A stretch of DNA of 64,000 bases from Paenibacillus sp. FSL K6-3182 (GCF_037976325.1 NZ_CP150265.1:200001-264000), one strand, 5' to 3'. Shown: positions 51,451-59,254, counted from the first letter of the stretch. Notes: a model not told the origin generated them from the sequence alone. Numbers and translations: made by a program.

Positions 51451-51518
51451 AAAGGGGGGGGCGATCCCCCTCGCCTCCACCATGTAATTCCACAACCGCA
51501 AGAGGTTGTGGATTTTTG
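51451..51518 (+). repeat. ssrA 3'-end copy with terminator
   Basis: AGGGGGGGGCGATCCCCCTC (a remade T-arm) and CGCCTCCACCA (ends 51482) reproduce the tmRNA 3' end. CCACAACC/GGTTGTGG plus T run (51490-51518) stands where ssrA has its terminator. Confidence 0.82.
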
Positions 51519-51741
51519 CTGTTTGTAGAGAAACGAAGAGTAAGCTGTCCCTGACGAATGTGGAGATACAGGCCATGACTTTTATGGGATTGAACTAAGA
51601 AGCGTTTATTCAAGGTATTGGTAAACAATTTCCCGGAATGAATATCACACACGATATGTTTTATGTGATGAAGCTGTTGATGAAGTACAGGTCCATTTTT
51701 TTGTAATGAGGATTAGATCGGCGATTACTATTTTCAAAGTC
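51519..51741. other. Intergenic stretch, possible gene remnant
   Basis: On the minus strand a frame reading VLHQQLHHIKHIVCDIHSGK and RFLVQSHKSHGLYLHIRQGQ looks protein-like but begins after a stop without a start signal and runs into the ssrA-end copy. A similar reverse frame (LTIRPIRQGQKNTKINLK) abuts the ssrA-end copy at 61919. Neither is recognised. Confidence 0.3.
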
Positions 51742-52731
51742 TCAATCCATTCTTATTCCAATATTCCCAGATTGCTCCCCCTGTTGCATTCGCTGAAAGG
51801 CTTGAAGGGTGTCTTGTAAAGGATACACACTATCAATGATAGGACGTATCGAGTGGAGTTCCATAAATTGAAGCATAGCAATAAACTCTTCACTGCTTCC
51901 CATTGAGGTGCCGATGATACTGATTTGTGGGTAAAATATGGATCGTACTGCTATTTCCATTCGATCTCCTGAGCTTGCTCCAAAAGTAACGATACGGCCA
52001 TTTGGCTTAATGATATCAAAGTACTGTTGGAACGTCGCTGGCCCGATACTGTCAAGAATGAGATCTACTGTTTCTCCCTTCATACTTTCCTTCCAATCAC
52101 TATGACTGTCAAAGGCATGATCTGCTCCATGTGCAAGAGCAGCTTTCCTTTTTGTTTCACTGCGTGATGTGACACTGACTCGTGCACCCGCCGCTGAAGC
52201 CATAAGCATGGCATAAGTCGCCACACCGCCACCAATACCTGGAATAAGGATATGTTCACCTTGCTGTAAGCGACCTCTGGTGAATAAAGCCCGATAGGCC
52301 GTCAAGGCAGACAAGGGCAACACCCCAGCTTCTTCCCAAGACAAGTAAGCTGGTTTGCTGACGGCATTTTGTGCAGGGATGATGATAAACTCGGCGAATG
52401 TACCATCCGAAGGACCGCCCACTATTGCTGGAACGCTCGGGACATTTTGGGTGATCTCCCATCCGATACATGGATTAATGATTACATCGGTACCTACTGT
52501 AAGGTTTGTTACGCCTTCACCTACCACTTCAATTCTACCCGCGCCGTCAGAACCTATAATTAGGGGAGCATCCTTATTTGTTCGATCCGCCATGAGAAAT
52601 AAGTCTCGATGATTCAACCCAGCAGCTTTCAGCCTTACTTTTACTTCGCCGAAGCCCGGCTGTTTGTCAATAACGTCTTCATATGTTAAGCCCTTCAAGC
52701 CGTTCATCCCAGCATGTACGATTGCTTTCAT
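51742..52731 (-). CDS. Zinc-independent quinone oxidoreductase-like dehydrogenase (MDR family)
   Basis: A 329-residue medium-chain reductase. It has [20 protein letters not shown] near residue 30, [16 protein letters not shown] near residue 58, [19 protein letters not shown] near 135, Rossmann [19 protein letters not shown] near 158 and [11 protein letters not shown] near 245. The Cys ligands of the zinc alcohol dehydrogenases are missing. It is likely an NADPH-dependent reductase of quinones or enones. GGAGGAG precedes the start. It is divergent from a LysR regulator 129 nt away, which probably controls it. Confidence 0.85.
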   Translation of the reverse strand: MKAIVHAGMNGLKGLTYEDVIDKQPGFGEVKVRLKAAGLNHRDLFLMADRTNKDAPLIIGSDGAGRIEVVGEGVTNLTVGTDVIINPCIGWEITQNVPSVPAIVGGPSDGTFAEFIIIPAQNAVSKPAYLSWEEAGVLPLSALTAYRALFTRGRLQQGEHILIPGIGGGVATYAMLMASAAGARVSVTSRSETKRKAALAHGADHAFDSHSDWKESMKGETVDLILDSIGPATFQQYFDIIKPNGRIVTFGASSGDRMEIAVRSIFYPQISIIGTSMGSSEEFIAMLQFMELHSIRPIIDSVYPLQDTLQAFQRMQQGEQSGNIGIRMD

Positions 52732-52860
52732 CCTAACTCCTCCAGTAATTCGTATTTCGATGAATCTATTTTGAATTGTACAGAGAGGGAGTCATACAGT
52801 AAAATGAACAAAACCGAATGTGAGTATCATAAATGATCATACCAAGCAGGTGACATAGAA

Positions 52861-53718
52861 ATGGAAAGCGGAGATTTAAGAATATTTCAAGCTGTAGCTC
52901 GAGAGGGGAGCATAACCAAGGCTGCGCAAATGTTGAACTATGTACAGTCTAATGTGACGACCAGAATTCAGTATCTTGAGGCTCAGTTGCAAATCCCCCT
53001 TTTTCGGCGATCCAATCGAGGGATGGCGCTAACTCCGGCTGGCGAGAATTTGCTGGGATATGCGGATAAAATACTGACTCTGATGGATGAGGCTGTGAAT
53101 TCCACACAATACTCGGACCAACCTGCAGGGCTTCTTCGGATAGGTTCCATTGAAACGACTGCGGTCATTCATCTGACTCCTCTATTGGCCGAATATCAAT
53201 CACGATATCCGGATGTTAATTTATCGCTCACTACGGGTGTGACACATGCTCTCTTACAAAAGGTGTTGGCTTACGAGCTTGATGGAGCGTTCGTCTATGG
53301 TCCTGTTGACGATCCAGATATAGAACATGTCGCGGCTTTTGAAGAGGAGTTGGTGCTGATCTCTGAGCCGGGAAAAAGCGACATGTATGAGTTGCTCACG
53401 AAGCCGATGTTGTTCTTTGACGTTGGATGTACGCATCGGGCAAAAGCGGAGAGTTTTCTGAGAGGAACTGGTCTGACCACATATCAGATTATGGAATTTG
53501 GTACATTAGCAGTTATTCTAGATGGGGTTTCTTCTGGGCTCGGTGTGTCTATGCTACCACGATCATCGATTGCTAAGGCGGAAGAAAAGGGCATAATTGG
53601 TTCCCATCGCTTGCCTGAAGAGTACCGAGATTTGCATGTATGGTTTGTGCATAGACATGACTCGATTTACTCAAGCGCGTTGACAAGGTTAATACAATTA
53701 GTTAAAGCTAAGCAATAA
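52861..53718 (+). CDS. LysR-family transcriptional regulator
   Basis: A 285-residue LTTR. The N-terminal HTH reads LRIFQAVAREGSITKAAQML then NYVQSNVTTRIQYLEAQLQI, followed by PLFRRSNRGMALTPAGENLL. The effector-binding part starts near residue 90 (GLLRIGSIETTAVIHLTPLL). It is divergent from the MDR reductase gene, the classical LTTR arrangement. GCAGGTGA lies before the start. Inducer unknown. Confidence 0.9.
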   Translation: MESGDLRIFQAVAREGSITKAAQMLNYVQSNVTTRIQYLEAQLQIPLFRRSNRGMALTPAGENLLGYADKILTLMDEAVNSTQYSDQPAGLLRIGSIETTAVIHLTPLLAEYQSRYPDVNLSLTTGVTHALLQKVLAYELDGAFVYGPVDDPDIEHVAAFEEELVLISEPGKSDMYELLTKPMLFFDVGCTHRAKAESFLRGTGLTTYQIMEFGTLAVILDGVSSGLGVSMLPRSSIAKAEEKGIIGSHRLPEEYRDLHVWFVHRHDSIYSSALTRLIQLVKAKQ

Positions 53719-53792
53719 TAGTTAACCCGCAACGATCGATAGGGTCGAGTGTTAGTGCTAGACCATGTCATTAAACAATCTAAGCAACACGC

Positions 53793-53873
53793 GGAGGCGA
53801 ATTGTGGATTTGCTCATCCACGGTTCGCCTCCACCAATACCATGAAGAAACCCGACCTCGTGAGGTCGGGTTT
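53793..53873 (+). repeat. ssrA 3'-end copy as a minihelix, with ssrA terminator
   Basis: GGAGGCGAATTGTGGAT (53793-53809) pairs over 17 bp, with G-U pairs, with ATCCACGGTTCGCCTCC (53816-53832), followed by ACCA. Downstream flank and terminator hairpin (53849-53873) equal those of ssrA. A degenerate array motif (TTAACCCGCAACGAT, 53722) lies before it. Confidence 0.75.
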
Positions 53874-54002
53874 ACTGGCATGAGATTGTGCCCAGGCTAG
53901 CAGTCTCATCTCGATCCTGCTTCGGCTTGAATCTGAGTAGAAAGATGCTATGCCGAATACGTTAAAAAAAGCCGACCATCTCGTGGTCGACCTCTAACTA
54001 TT

Positions 54003-54749
54003 CTATTGCGCGGTCAAGATTTGTGGACCTTCAGCCGTGATGGCAATCGTATGCTCGTATTGGGCGGCGAGCTTGCGGTCCAGCGTCCGTGCGGTCCAGT
54101 TGTCCGAATCGATTGTCATGTGGTAGGTGCCTTCGGTGATCATTGGCTCGATCGTGAACACCATGCCTTCCTTGATGCGGAGGCCTTTGCCGGGCTTGCC
54201 GACATGTATATAGTTCGGCTCCTCGTGCAGATCCCGGCCAATGCCATGTGCGAGAAGGTCGCGCACGACGCCGAAGCCGTTCGATTCGGCATGCCGCTGG
54301 ATGGCGCTCGTCACGTCGCCCAGCCGATTGCCGGGCTGCGCCTGCGAGATGCCGATGTCAAGGCATTCCTTCGTGACACGCATCAGCTTCTCGGCCGTCG
54401 GCGATATGTTCCCGACTGCATAGCTCCAGGCCGAATCGCCGAGCCAGCCGTCGAGCTCTGCGACCGTGTCGATCGTCACGATATCGCCCTCCTCAAGAGG
54501 CTTATCGCTAGGGAAGCCATGCGCGATCACGTCGTTGACAGATGCACAGGTCGCATATTGATAACCCTTGTAGCCCTTTGTGTAGGGCTTGGCGCCATGC
54601 TTCAAGATAATGTCCTCGAAGATGCGCTCAATCTCGTTCGTTGTAATTCCCGGTTTGATGAGCGAGGCGATCGTGCGATGGCATTCTGCCACCACTTGGC
54701 ATGCCTTGCGGATGGCCTCGATTTCATGTTTGCTTTTTAAAATGACCAT
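54003..54749 (-). CDS. map: Methionine aminopeptidase, type I
   Basis: A 248-residue enzyme. Metal ligands are visible: DIVTIDTVAELDGWLGDSAW near residue 92 (two Asp), HGIGRDLHEEPNYIHVG near 166 (His), FTIEPMITEG near 198 (Glu) and YEHTIAITAEGP near 230 (Glu); the substrate-pocket His is in VNDVIAHGFPSD near 75. The start at 54749 follows GAAGGAG. It lies 7 nt behind a TetR gene. The DNA here is much more GC-rich than the flanking array, suggesting separate origin. It is probably an extra copy, since the housekeeping map usually lies with ribosomal genes. Confidence 0.9.
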   Translation of the reverse strand: MVILKSKHEIEAIRKACQVVAECHRTIASLIKPGITTNEIERIFEDIILKHGAKPYTKGYKGYQYATCASVNDVIAHGFPSDKPLEEGDIVTIDTVAELDGWLGDSAWSYAVGNISPTAEKLMRVTKECLDIGISQAQPGNRLGDVTSAIQRHAESNGFGVVRDLLAHGIGRDLHEEPNYIHVGKPGKGLRIKEGMVFTIEPMITEGTYHMTIDSDNWTARTLDRKLAAQYEHTIAITAEGPQILTAQ

Positions 54750-54756
54750 GTTCGTA

Positions 54757-55341
54757 TCAGGACTCCTTCGTAATAGCTTGCATCGCGAGCTTGGCGATTC
54801 GATCGACGTCCAGCTCGGAAGTGCCCGCATAGTAGTGCAGCCCACAGCAGCCGACCAGCACGGCAAGCATATGGTCGACGCTGTCGTCTTCGCGCTGGGC
54901 GATCGATTGGAGCGGAACATACAGCCGTTCCATGAATCGTCTCTTTGTGGGGTGCTGATCCTTCGCAGGCAAACCTGTATAATGTTCCGCCGCCATTTTG
55001 TAGACAAGATATGCGCGGGCGTCCGACTGCCACAGCCGGAGCAGTGCCTTGCAATAAGTCAACAGCTGCCTATTATCCGGGCTGTCGACACAGGTGTTTG
55101 CCCATTCTGTCAGGGCTTGCTCGCATCGCTCGAAGCCGCTGCCGAGCACATCTTCTATTAATAAATGCCGGTTGGGGTAATAATGGTATACCGTGCCGTA
55201 ACCGAGCTCGGCTTCACGGGCGACGTCGCGAATATCAAAGCTGCCACCCGTGTGGAAGTAGGTGCGCGCGGCGGCGTCCAGGATCTGTTCCTTGCGCTGC
55301 ATGCGGATGAGCTCATTTTGTTCTTTGGTACGAGGGCACAT
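54757..55341 (-). CDS. TetR/AcrR-family transcriptional regulator
   Basis: A 194-residue regulator. The N-terminal HTH spans residues 14-60: RKEQILDAAARTYFHTGGSF, DIRDVAREAELGYGTVYHYY, PNRHLLIEDVL. The C-terminal ligand domain is not assignable. AAGGAGG lies 11 nt before the ATG at 55341. It forms an apparent operon with map (7-nt gap), so the aminopeptidase may be induced by whatever ligand the repressor binds. GC-rich like map. Confidence 0.87.
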   Translation of the reverse strand: MCPRTKEQNELIRMQRKEQILDAAARTYFHTGGSFDIRDVAREAELGYGTVYHYYPNRHLLIEDVLGSGFERCEQALTEWANTCVDSPDNRQLLTYCKALLRLWQSDARAYLVYKMAAEHYTGLPAKDQHPTKRRFMERLYVPLQSIAQREDDSVDHMLAVLVGCCGLHYYAGTSELDVDRIAKLAMQAITKES

Positions 55342-55474
55342 GGGTGCGTGAACCTCCTTGTATAGACCTGCAAATTTGTCGATATAAATATAGTAACGCA
55401 ATGGGCACTTATCCGCAACATTTTTATATTCATAACGTCCATGTACTTATAGTTAAAAACATTCGAGTTTTTTA

Positions 55475-55514
55475 ATTTTTTTAGTCATGTTAAGGGCACG
55501 TCTTTTATTAAACT
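55475..55514 (+). repeat. ssrA downstream-flank copy without the tmRNA part
   Basis: TTTTTTAGTCATGTTAAGGG and CACGTCTTTTATTAAACTTA match the flank of ssrA at 43110-43145 with few changes. It marks another junction, to the right of the TetR-map pair. Confidence 0.7.
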
Positions 55515-55676
55515 TATGGAAAGGTTAGCGCAACAAAAGAGATTTACAAGCCGTATACTTAGTGAGTCAGCGAAATGAGATTAAGAGGAAAGAAAAAATA
55601 TTTCACTAAAGAATTGTACGTGAAATGCAGATAAGAGGATATATGGAGTATTGTAAAAGGATAAGGTGTGATGCGG

Positions 55677-56315
55677 ATGACTGATTTTGCAATGATTAAA
55701 AAGCTGTTTCATATTACGAAACGAAATGGGTTTAGTCATGGCGAGATACAAATTATTAAAAATAATTTTGGTGAATTGCCTCAGGTGTTAATTGATTATT
55801 ATTTGGAACTCGGTAAAGACGAGCGGCTGAATCATACGCAAGATCACTTGATCAAACCCGAGCAACTCCAATATTTCAAACATAGCGAATATTTAATTTT
55901 TTATTGCGAGAATCAACGTGTCTGTGTTTGGGGAATTCATAAGAAGGATTTATCCAGGTCCAATCCCCCTGTTTATATGAGTTACGATGAAAAGGTATGG
56001 CAAAAGGATTTTGAAACACTGACCGATTTTTTTCATGCGATGGCCTATTTGCAAAGCGTATTCGCACTTGAATATGGCTGTGAATCGTTCTATTCTATTG
56101 AACAAACAGACTTGGATTTTATTCGTGAACATTTTAATAATAAAGGTATTTCCTTTCGGCATTGGATTGGCATCGAGTTTTATGGGAATGACAATGACAG
56201 CATAATAACAGTGTTGAAAAATAACGATAGTTTTGATTTGATCTATGCTTCAAGCGATAAAGAACATTTTGATGAAATGGATCAGGTTCTCTCAAAACTG
56301 GCAGTAGAAAAATAA
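55677..56315 (+). CDS. SMI1/KNR4-like protein
   Basis: A product of about 212 residues. It reads FGELPQVLIDYYLELGKDER near residue 30, LIFYCENQRVCVWGIHKKDL near 75 and WQKDFETLTDFFHAMAYLQ near 105, a pattern resembling the SMI1/KNR4 superfamily, whose bacterial members are often immunity proteins. The start is uncertain: ATG 55671 and 55677 both lie behind AAGG. No toxin gene is adjacent. Assignment by resemblance only. Confidence 0.6.
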   Translation: MTDFAMIKKLFHITKRNGFSHGEIQIIKNNFGELPQVLIDYYLELGKDERLNHTQDHLIKPEQLQYFKHSEYLIFYCENQRVCVWGIHKKDLSRSNPPVYMSYDEKVWQKDFETLTDFFHAMAYLQSVFALEYGCESFYSIEQTDLDFIREHFNNKGISFRHWIGIEFYGNDNDSIITVLKNNDSFDLIYASSDKEHFDEMDQVLSKLAVEK

Positions 56316-56338
56316 TTTGTTGGGATTGTGATGAGGAT

Positions 56339-56368
56339 ATGGTTAAAGCAGTGGATCAAACCTCCTAA
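56339..56368 (+). CDS. Short leader peptide of the cat gene
   Basis: An open frame of nine codons, MVKAVDQTS, ends at TAA 56366 within the left arm of the hairpin that hides the cat ribosome binding site. Inducible cat genes of Gram-positive bacteria have such leaders (cat-86 begins MVK). A ribosome held at codon 6 would lie against the stem, which begins at 56359. The ribosome binding site for this leader is weak (GAGG close to the ATG), and an overlapping frame from 56331 is an alternative. Confidence 0.5.
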   Translation: MVKAVDQTS

Positions 56369-56397
56369 AACGAAAAAAGTAATCATTTTAGGAGGTT
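56359..56397 (+). promoter_or_regulatory. Translational attenuator hairpin of cat
   Basis: AACCTCCTAAAA (56359-56370) is exactly complementary to TTTTAGGAGGTT (56386-56397), whose AGGAGG is the cat ribosome binding site. Twelve perfect pairs around a 15-nt loop would block initiation until a stalled ribosome opens the left arm. Confidence 0.82.
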
Positions 56398-56404
56398 ATA
56401 ATAA

Positions 56405-57076
56405 ATGAAATTCAATCCGATTGTCATTGATAACTGGAGTAGAAAACCCTATTTTGAGCATTATTTAAACAATGTCAGATGCACTTTTAGCATGACGGCA
56501 AATATCGACATTTCTCGGCTGCTGAAAGAACTTAAGAGTCGGGGGATAAAGCTGTATCCAGCACTAATCCACATGATAACTACGGTGGTAAACCGCCACG
56601 ATGAATTTCGCACATGTTTTAATGCAGATGGGACATTAGGTTATTGGGATTGTTTATCTCCTAGCTTTACAATTTTCCATGATGATGATAAGACCTTTTC
56701 AAGCATATGGACTTTGTACAGTGAAGATTTTAATGATTTCTACAGTCGATATCTTGATGATCTGAATAAGTATGGAAGTGTTAAACAGTTTGCCGCTAAA
56801 ACAAATGAACCACCGGGCACTTTCCCCATTTCCAGCATTCCTTGGGTTAGCTTCACTGGATTTAACCTGAACATCTATAATGAGGGAACCTATTTACTAC
56901 CCATCTTTACGGTGGGGAAATATTTTCAGTACGACGAGAAAATACTGTTGCCATTATCAGGACAATTCCACCATGCCGTTTGTGACGGTTACCATGCCGG
57001 GATGCTGTATAATGAGCTGCAATTACGTGCGGATGCTTGCACGGAATGGTTACCAAACTATACTGCATTCAGCTAA
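56405..57076 (+). CDS. cat: Chloramphenicol acetyltransferase, type A
   Basis: A 223-residue enzyme of the classical trimeric CAT family. The N-terminus has NWSRKPYFEHYLNNVRCTFS, the middle has IKLYPALIHMITTVVNRHDEFR (in part: LYPALIHMITTVVNRHDEFR), and the active-site signature QFHHAVCDGYHAGM is near residue 192 with the catalytic His. It acetylates chloramphenicol with acetyl-CoA. AGGAGG at 56390 is masked by a hairpin with a leader peptide upstream. An array motif follows the stop. Intact and probably functional. Confidence 0.93.
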   Translation: MKFNPIVIDNWSRKPYFEHYLNNVRCTFSMTANIDISRLLKELKSRGIKLYPALIHMITTVVNRHDEFRTCFNADGTLGYWDCLSPSFTIFHDDDKTFSSIWTLYSEDFNDFYSRYLDDLNKYGSVKQFAAKTNEPPGTFPISSIPWVSFTGFNLNIYNEGTYLLPIFTVGKYFQYDEKILLPLSGQFHHAVCDGYHAGMLYNELQLRADACTEWLPNYTAFS

Positions 57077-57093
57077 CGGAGAACTATAGCTTA
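57072..57093 (+). repeat. CTAACGGG-family motif, B flavour
   Basis: GCTAACGGAGAACTATAGC overlaps the cat stop codon region (stop 57074-57076 lies in the motif). Confidence 0.75.
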
Positions 57094-57110
57094 TTTTTTT
57101 ACTTGCATGT

Positions 57111-57194
57111 GATGGTGGAAATATTCTGTATAAGAGGTATCCATTCCCCTCTCCTCCACCATGTAAACCCCGATCGCAAGAGGTCGGGGTTTTT
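57111..57194 (+). repeat. ssrA 3'-end copy with terminator
   Basis: GGTGGAAATATTCTG...CCCCTCTCCTCCACCA (ends 57161) resembles the tmRNA end with one base changed; an AACCCCGA/TCGGGGTT terminator (57166-57194) follows. The left half is nearly the same as at 59123. Confidence 0.75.
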
Positions 57195-57249
57195 GCTATC
57201 TTAGATATGCTATCGACTGTTCTAAGCTTGATTGGTTTATATAAGTTGA

Positions 57250-58080
57250 TTACAAGGACTCTAATGCGAGTGAATGAATAATTTCCTCTTGGGTAAAAGG
57301 TTTTTTCCTACCCAGTTGTCTGATCTTTACCATAAAGGGGTTTTTAGGATTTTTCATATGGTAGAAGCCAGGTATACGCATGACTCTTGATAGATTTGTT
57401 ATCATGGGATCAGAACTGAATTTTTTGGCCAATGCTTTTTGTATAGGAACGAATTTGTTTACGGATCCGCTTTGAAGGACCCAATAGATGTGATATCCGT
57501 TTTTCGTTTCGATTATCATCGAATCTTTAATTTGACTCCTGAATTTTTTTATAAACGCATTCTTCAATTTTGCTACTCTCTGTTTTTTTCGAAGTGCCAA
57601 TAAATGATATTGACCTTGCTTATTTCTTTTAACTGTAATAGATTGAAGCAGTTCTGCAGGGTCGGATTGAATGGATTTAATCATCTGCTTGACTTGTTCT
57701 TTTGTGTCTAAATGTACTGATATCTTGTTTAGATCTACATCGATGAACTGTGCTCTGACTTTTTTGAAATCACTAGCCCTTGTTTCTCGGTAATTGATCT
57801 CCATAAATACGGCATAGCCTCTTTTATTTTGGCTGAGTACATGTATGAGTTTATTTTTCTTGGAAAAGAGTGTAATTTGAGGAGTAAGCCTTTCAAGTAG
57901 ATTTAGAGGTTTATGGAGTGTCATCGCTGGGTGATTAGATGAAGAACTGAATCTCTTGTTTTTATTTTTAGCGTCATGGACTAAAATAAAATGGAGTTGT
58001 TCGTTTTGCTTGCAGCCTAGTTTTTTAATGAAATGGCGTGTGTGACTGGAGTACCTTTTCGAATTTCTGGAATATCTCAT
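57250..58080 (-). CDS. AEP-type primase (RepB_primase-like) protein
   Basis: A 276-residue basic protein. AEP motifs are visible: motif I VRAQFIDVDLNKISVH near residue 108 (Asp-x-Asp), motif II KNGYHIYWVLQSG near residue 194, and motif III SDPMITNLSRVMRIPGFYHM near residue 222. Such domains occur in plasmid and phage replication proteins. There is no helicase or other replication gene beside it. AAAGGAGA lies 9 nt upstream, so it is probably expressed. It is the only gene in the array that speaks of a replicating element. Confidence 0.72.
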   Translation of the reverse strand: MRYSRNSKRYSSHTRHFIKKLGCKQNEQLHFILVHDAKNKNKRFSSSSNHPAMTLHKPLNLLERLTPQITLFSKKNKLIHVLSQNKRGYAVFMEINYRETRASDFKKVRAQFIDVDLNKISVHLDTKEQVKQMIKSIQSDPAELLQSITVKRNKQGQYHLLALRKKQRVAKLKNAFIKKFRSQIKDSMIIETKNGYHIYWVLQSGSVNKFVPIQKALAKKFSSDPMITNLSRVMRIPGFYHMKNPKNPFMVKIRQLGRKKPFTQEEIIHSLALESL

Positions 58081-58212
58081 TGAACCACATCTCCTTTAAA
58101 GCATGCGTTACATTTTCGGTTCTTTTCTAAACAATCATATTCTGGCAAGAGTACACAAGTGTAAGTGGCAGTACCCATTTTTCAACATTAGATATGCTAA
58201 CAAAATTGTCTG
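58081..58212. other. Intergenic stretch before the ssrA fragment
   Basis: About 130 nt with no gene, promoter or repeat that I can support, apart from the ribosome binding site of the reverse-strand primase. Confidence 0.4.
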
Positions 58213-58350
58213 GAGCGTTTGCTCGAGTGACATCAGAACTGTGACTACCCCCTTAGAAGCCTATGTGGCGTGATTTTCGGACAGGGGTTCAAATCCCCTC
58301 GCCTCCATACCCACCATGGAAAAGACCGACCTCATTAGGTCGGTTTTTTT
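58213..58350 (+). pseudogene. Truncated second ssrA (3' third) with terminator
   Basis: 58213-58306 aligns with ssrA 42967-43060 with about eight substitutions, covering the last pseudoknot, T-arm and acceptor 3' strand. The CCACCA end is disrupted (CCATACCCACCA). A GACCGACCT/AGGTCGGT terminator (58323-58350) follows. It has no 5' half or tag frame, so it is a remnant of an ssrA from another lineage. Confidence 0.88.
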
Positions 58351-58387
58351 GATTTTTAGTCATGTTATGAGCAAGTCTTTTATTAAA

Positions 58388-58407
58388 CTAACGGGCAGAT
58401 TAGATTA
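58388..58407 (+). repeat. CTAACGGG-family motif, A flavour
   Basis: CTAACGGGCAGATTAGATTA directly follows the copied ssrA flank (TCTTTTATTAAA), exactly as at 43144. Confidence 0.78.
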
Positions 58408-58500
58408 ATGTTAAAATCATTACACGTCTAAAAGGATTATTAGTGGTAGTTAAATACTTTTGCTGATTTAATAAAAGAATGAGGAGTTGTTTTTCATTAG

Positions 58501-58962
58501 ATGAAACAGATTACTCTGTGCCAATCCCAAAATTCCGATGTTGAGACAATTGCTAATCTACGGGCAATTGTACTACGGAATGATTTAACTAGGTTAGGAA
58601 GGTTTGATGAAGAGAAGGTACGTCAACGCTTTCGTAATGCATTCGACTGTATTCATACTTGGATCATTGAGGTAGATTCTTCTTTCGTTGGCTGCATAGC
58701 TTTTAAACCGACACTTGAAGGGTATTTACTGGAACATTTTTATATTCATCCCAATTACCAAGGTAGAGGGATCGGCAGTCAAGTATTAAAAAAACTGCTT
58801 GAACAAAATGATGTAAAAGGAAAACGTATAACATTAAATGTCTTACAAGGTAGTTCTGCTAGACATCTTTATGAACGGTTTGGTTTTAAAGTTGATAGTG
58901 AGGATCTCATAGACGTTTACATGTCTATGGAAGTGGAAGGGGATTCCAGGACAGATGAATAA
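58501..58962 (+). CDS. GNAT-family N-acetyltransferase
   Basis: A 153-residue GNAT. The acetyl-CoA-binding motif A is YIHPNYQGRGIGSQVLKKLL near residue 80 (R/Q-x-x-G-x-G/A as QGRGIG), with LNVLQGSSARHLYERFGFK near 118 as motif B. The substrate is unknown; module genes of this type often modify antibiotics or metabolites. GAGGAG lies 13 nt before the ATG. It lies between motifs at 58388 and 59016. Confidence 0.87.
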   Translation: MKQITLCQSQNSDVETIANLRAIVLRNDLTRLGRFDEEKVRQRFRNAFDCIHTWIIEVDSSFVGCIAFKPTLEGYLLEHFYIHPNYQGRGIGSQVLKKLLEQNDVKGKRITLNVLQGSSARHLYERFGFKVDSEDLIDVYMSMEVEGDSRTDE

Positions 58963-59015
58963 CTTCAATTAGTGGTCTGTAACTTTAGGTCCCTTATTTA
59001 TCGCTCTCCCTTAAA

Positions 59016-59105
59016 CTTACGGGTAACGATAGCTTAACAATCATCAGAACGAGGCTGCCGGCATGAATCGGCAGCCTCGTTGAGCTAACGGGGAACTATA
59101 GCTTA
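59016..59105 (+). repeat. Two B-flavour motifs joined by a hairpin
   Basis: CTTACGGGTAACGATAGC (59016), hairpin ACGAGGCTGCCG/CGGCAGCCTCGT (59049-59080), then GCTAACGGGGAACTATAGC (59084). Confidence 0.78.
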
Positions 59106-59122
59106 TTTTTATACTTACATAT

Positions 59123-59216
59123 GATGGAGGAAATATTCTGTATATAAGAGGTATCCATTCCCCTCGCCTCCACCAATACCATGAAGAAACCCGACCTCGT
59201 GAGGTCGGGTTTTTTG
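59123..59216 (+). repeat. ssrA 3'-end copy with identical terminator
   Basis: GATGGAGGAAATATTCTG...CCCCTCGCCTCCACCA (ends 59174) followed by the exact ssrA flank, terminator (59186-59216) and beyond to TTATTAAAATAACGGGCAG (59265). It is the cleanest repeat of the native ssrA end. Confidence 0.9.
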
Positions 59217-59254
59217 ATTTTTTAGTCATGTTAAGAGCATGTCTTTTATTAAAA

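Larger units (their letters stand above)
50859..51459 (+). repeat. Duplicated DUF2750 module, copy 1
   Basis: About 600 nt from TTAAACTAA to TATAAAGGGG are repeated with only a few substitutions at 61299-61899 (offset 10,440). The unit holds B motif, palindrome, A motif, gene, B motif and an ssrA-end junction. Confidence 0.93.

Noticed and set aside
51451..51482. A tRNA gene ending in CCA
   Set aside because: Only a T-arm-like piece and an acceptor 3' strand are present; there is no D-arm, anticodon arm or matching 5' strand.
54006..54740. Plus-strand 244-codon frame opposite map
   Set aside because: It is antisense to a clear methionine aminopeptidase with all metal ligands and arises from high GC content.
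58213..58306. A second functional tmRNA
   Set aside because: It lacks the 5' acceptor strand, the tag frame and three quarters of the molecule.
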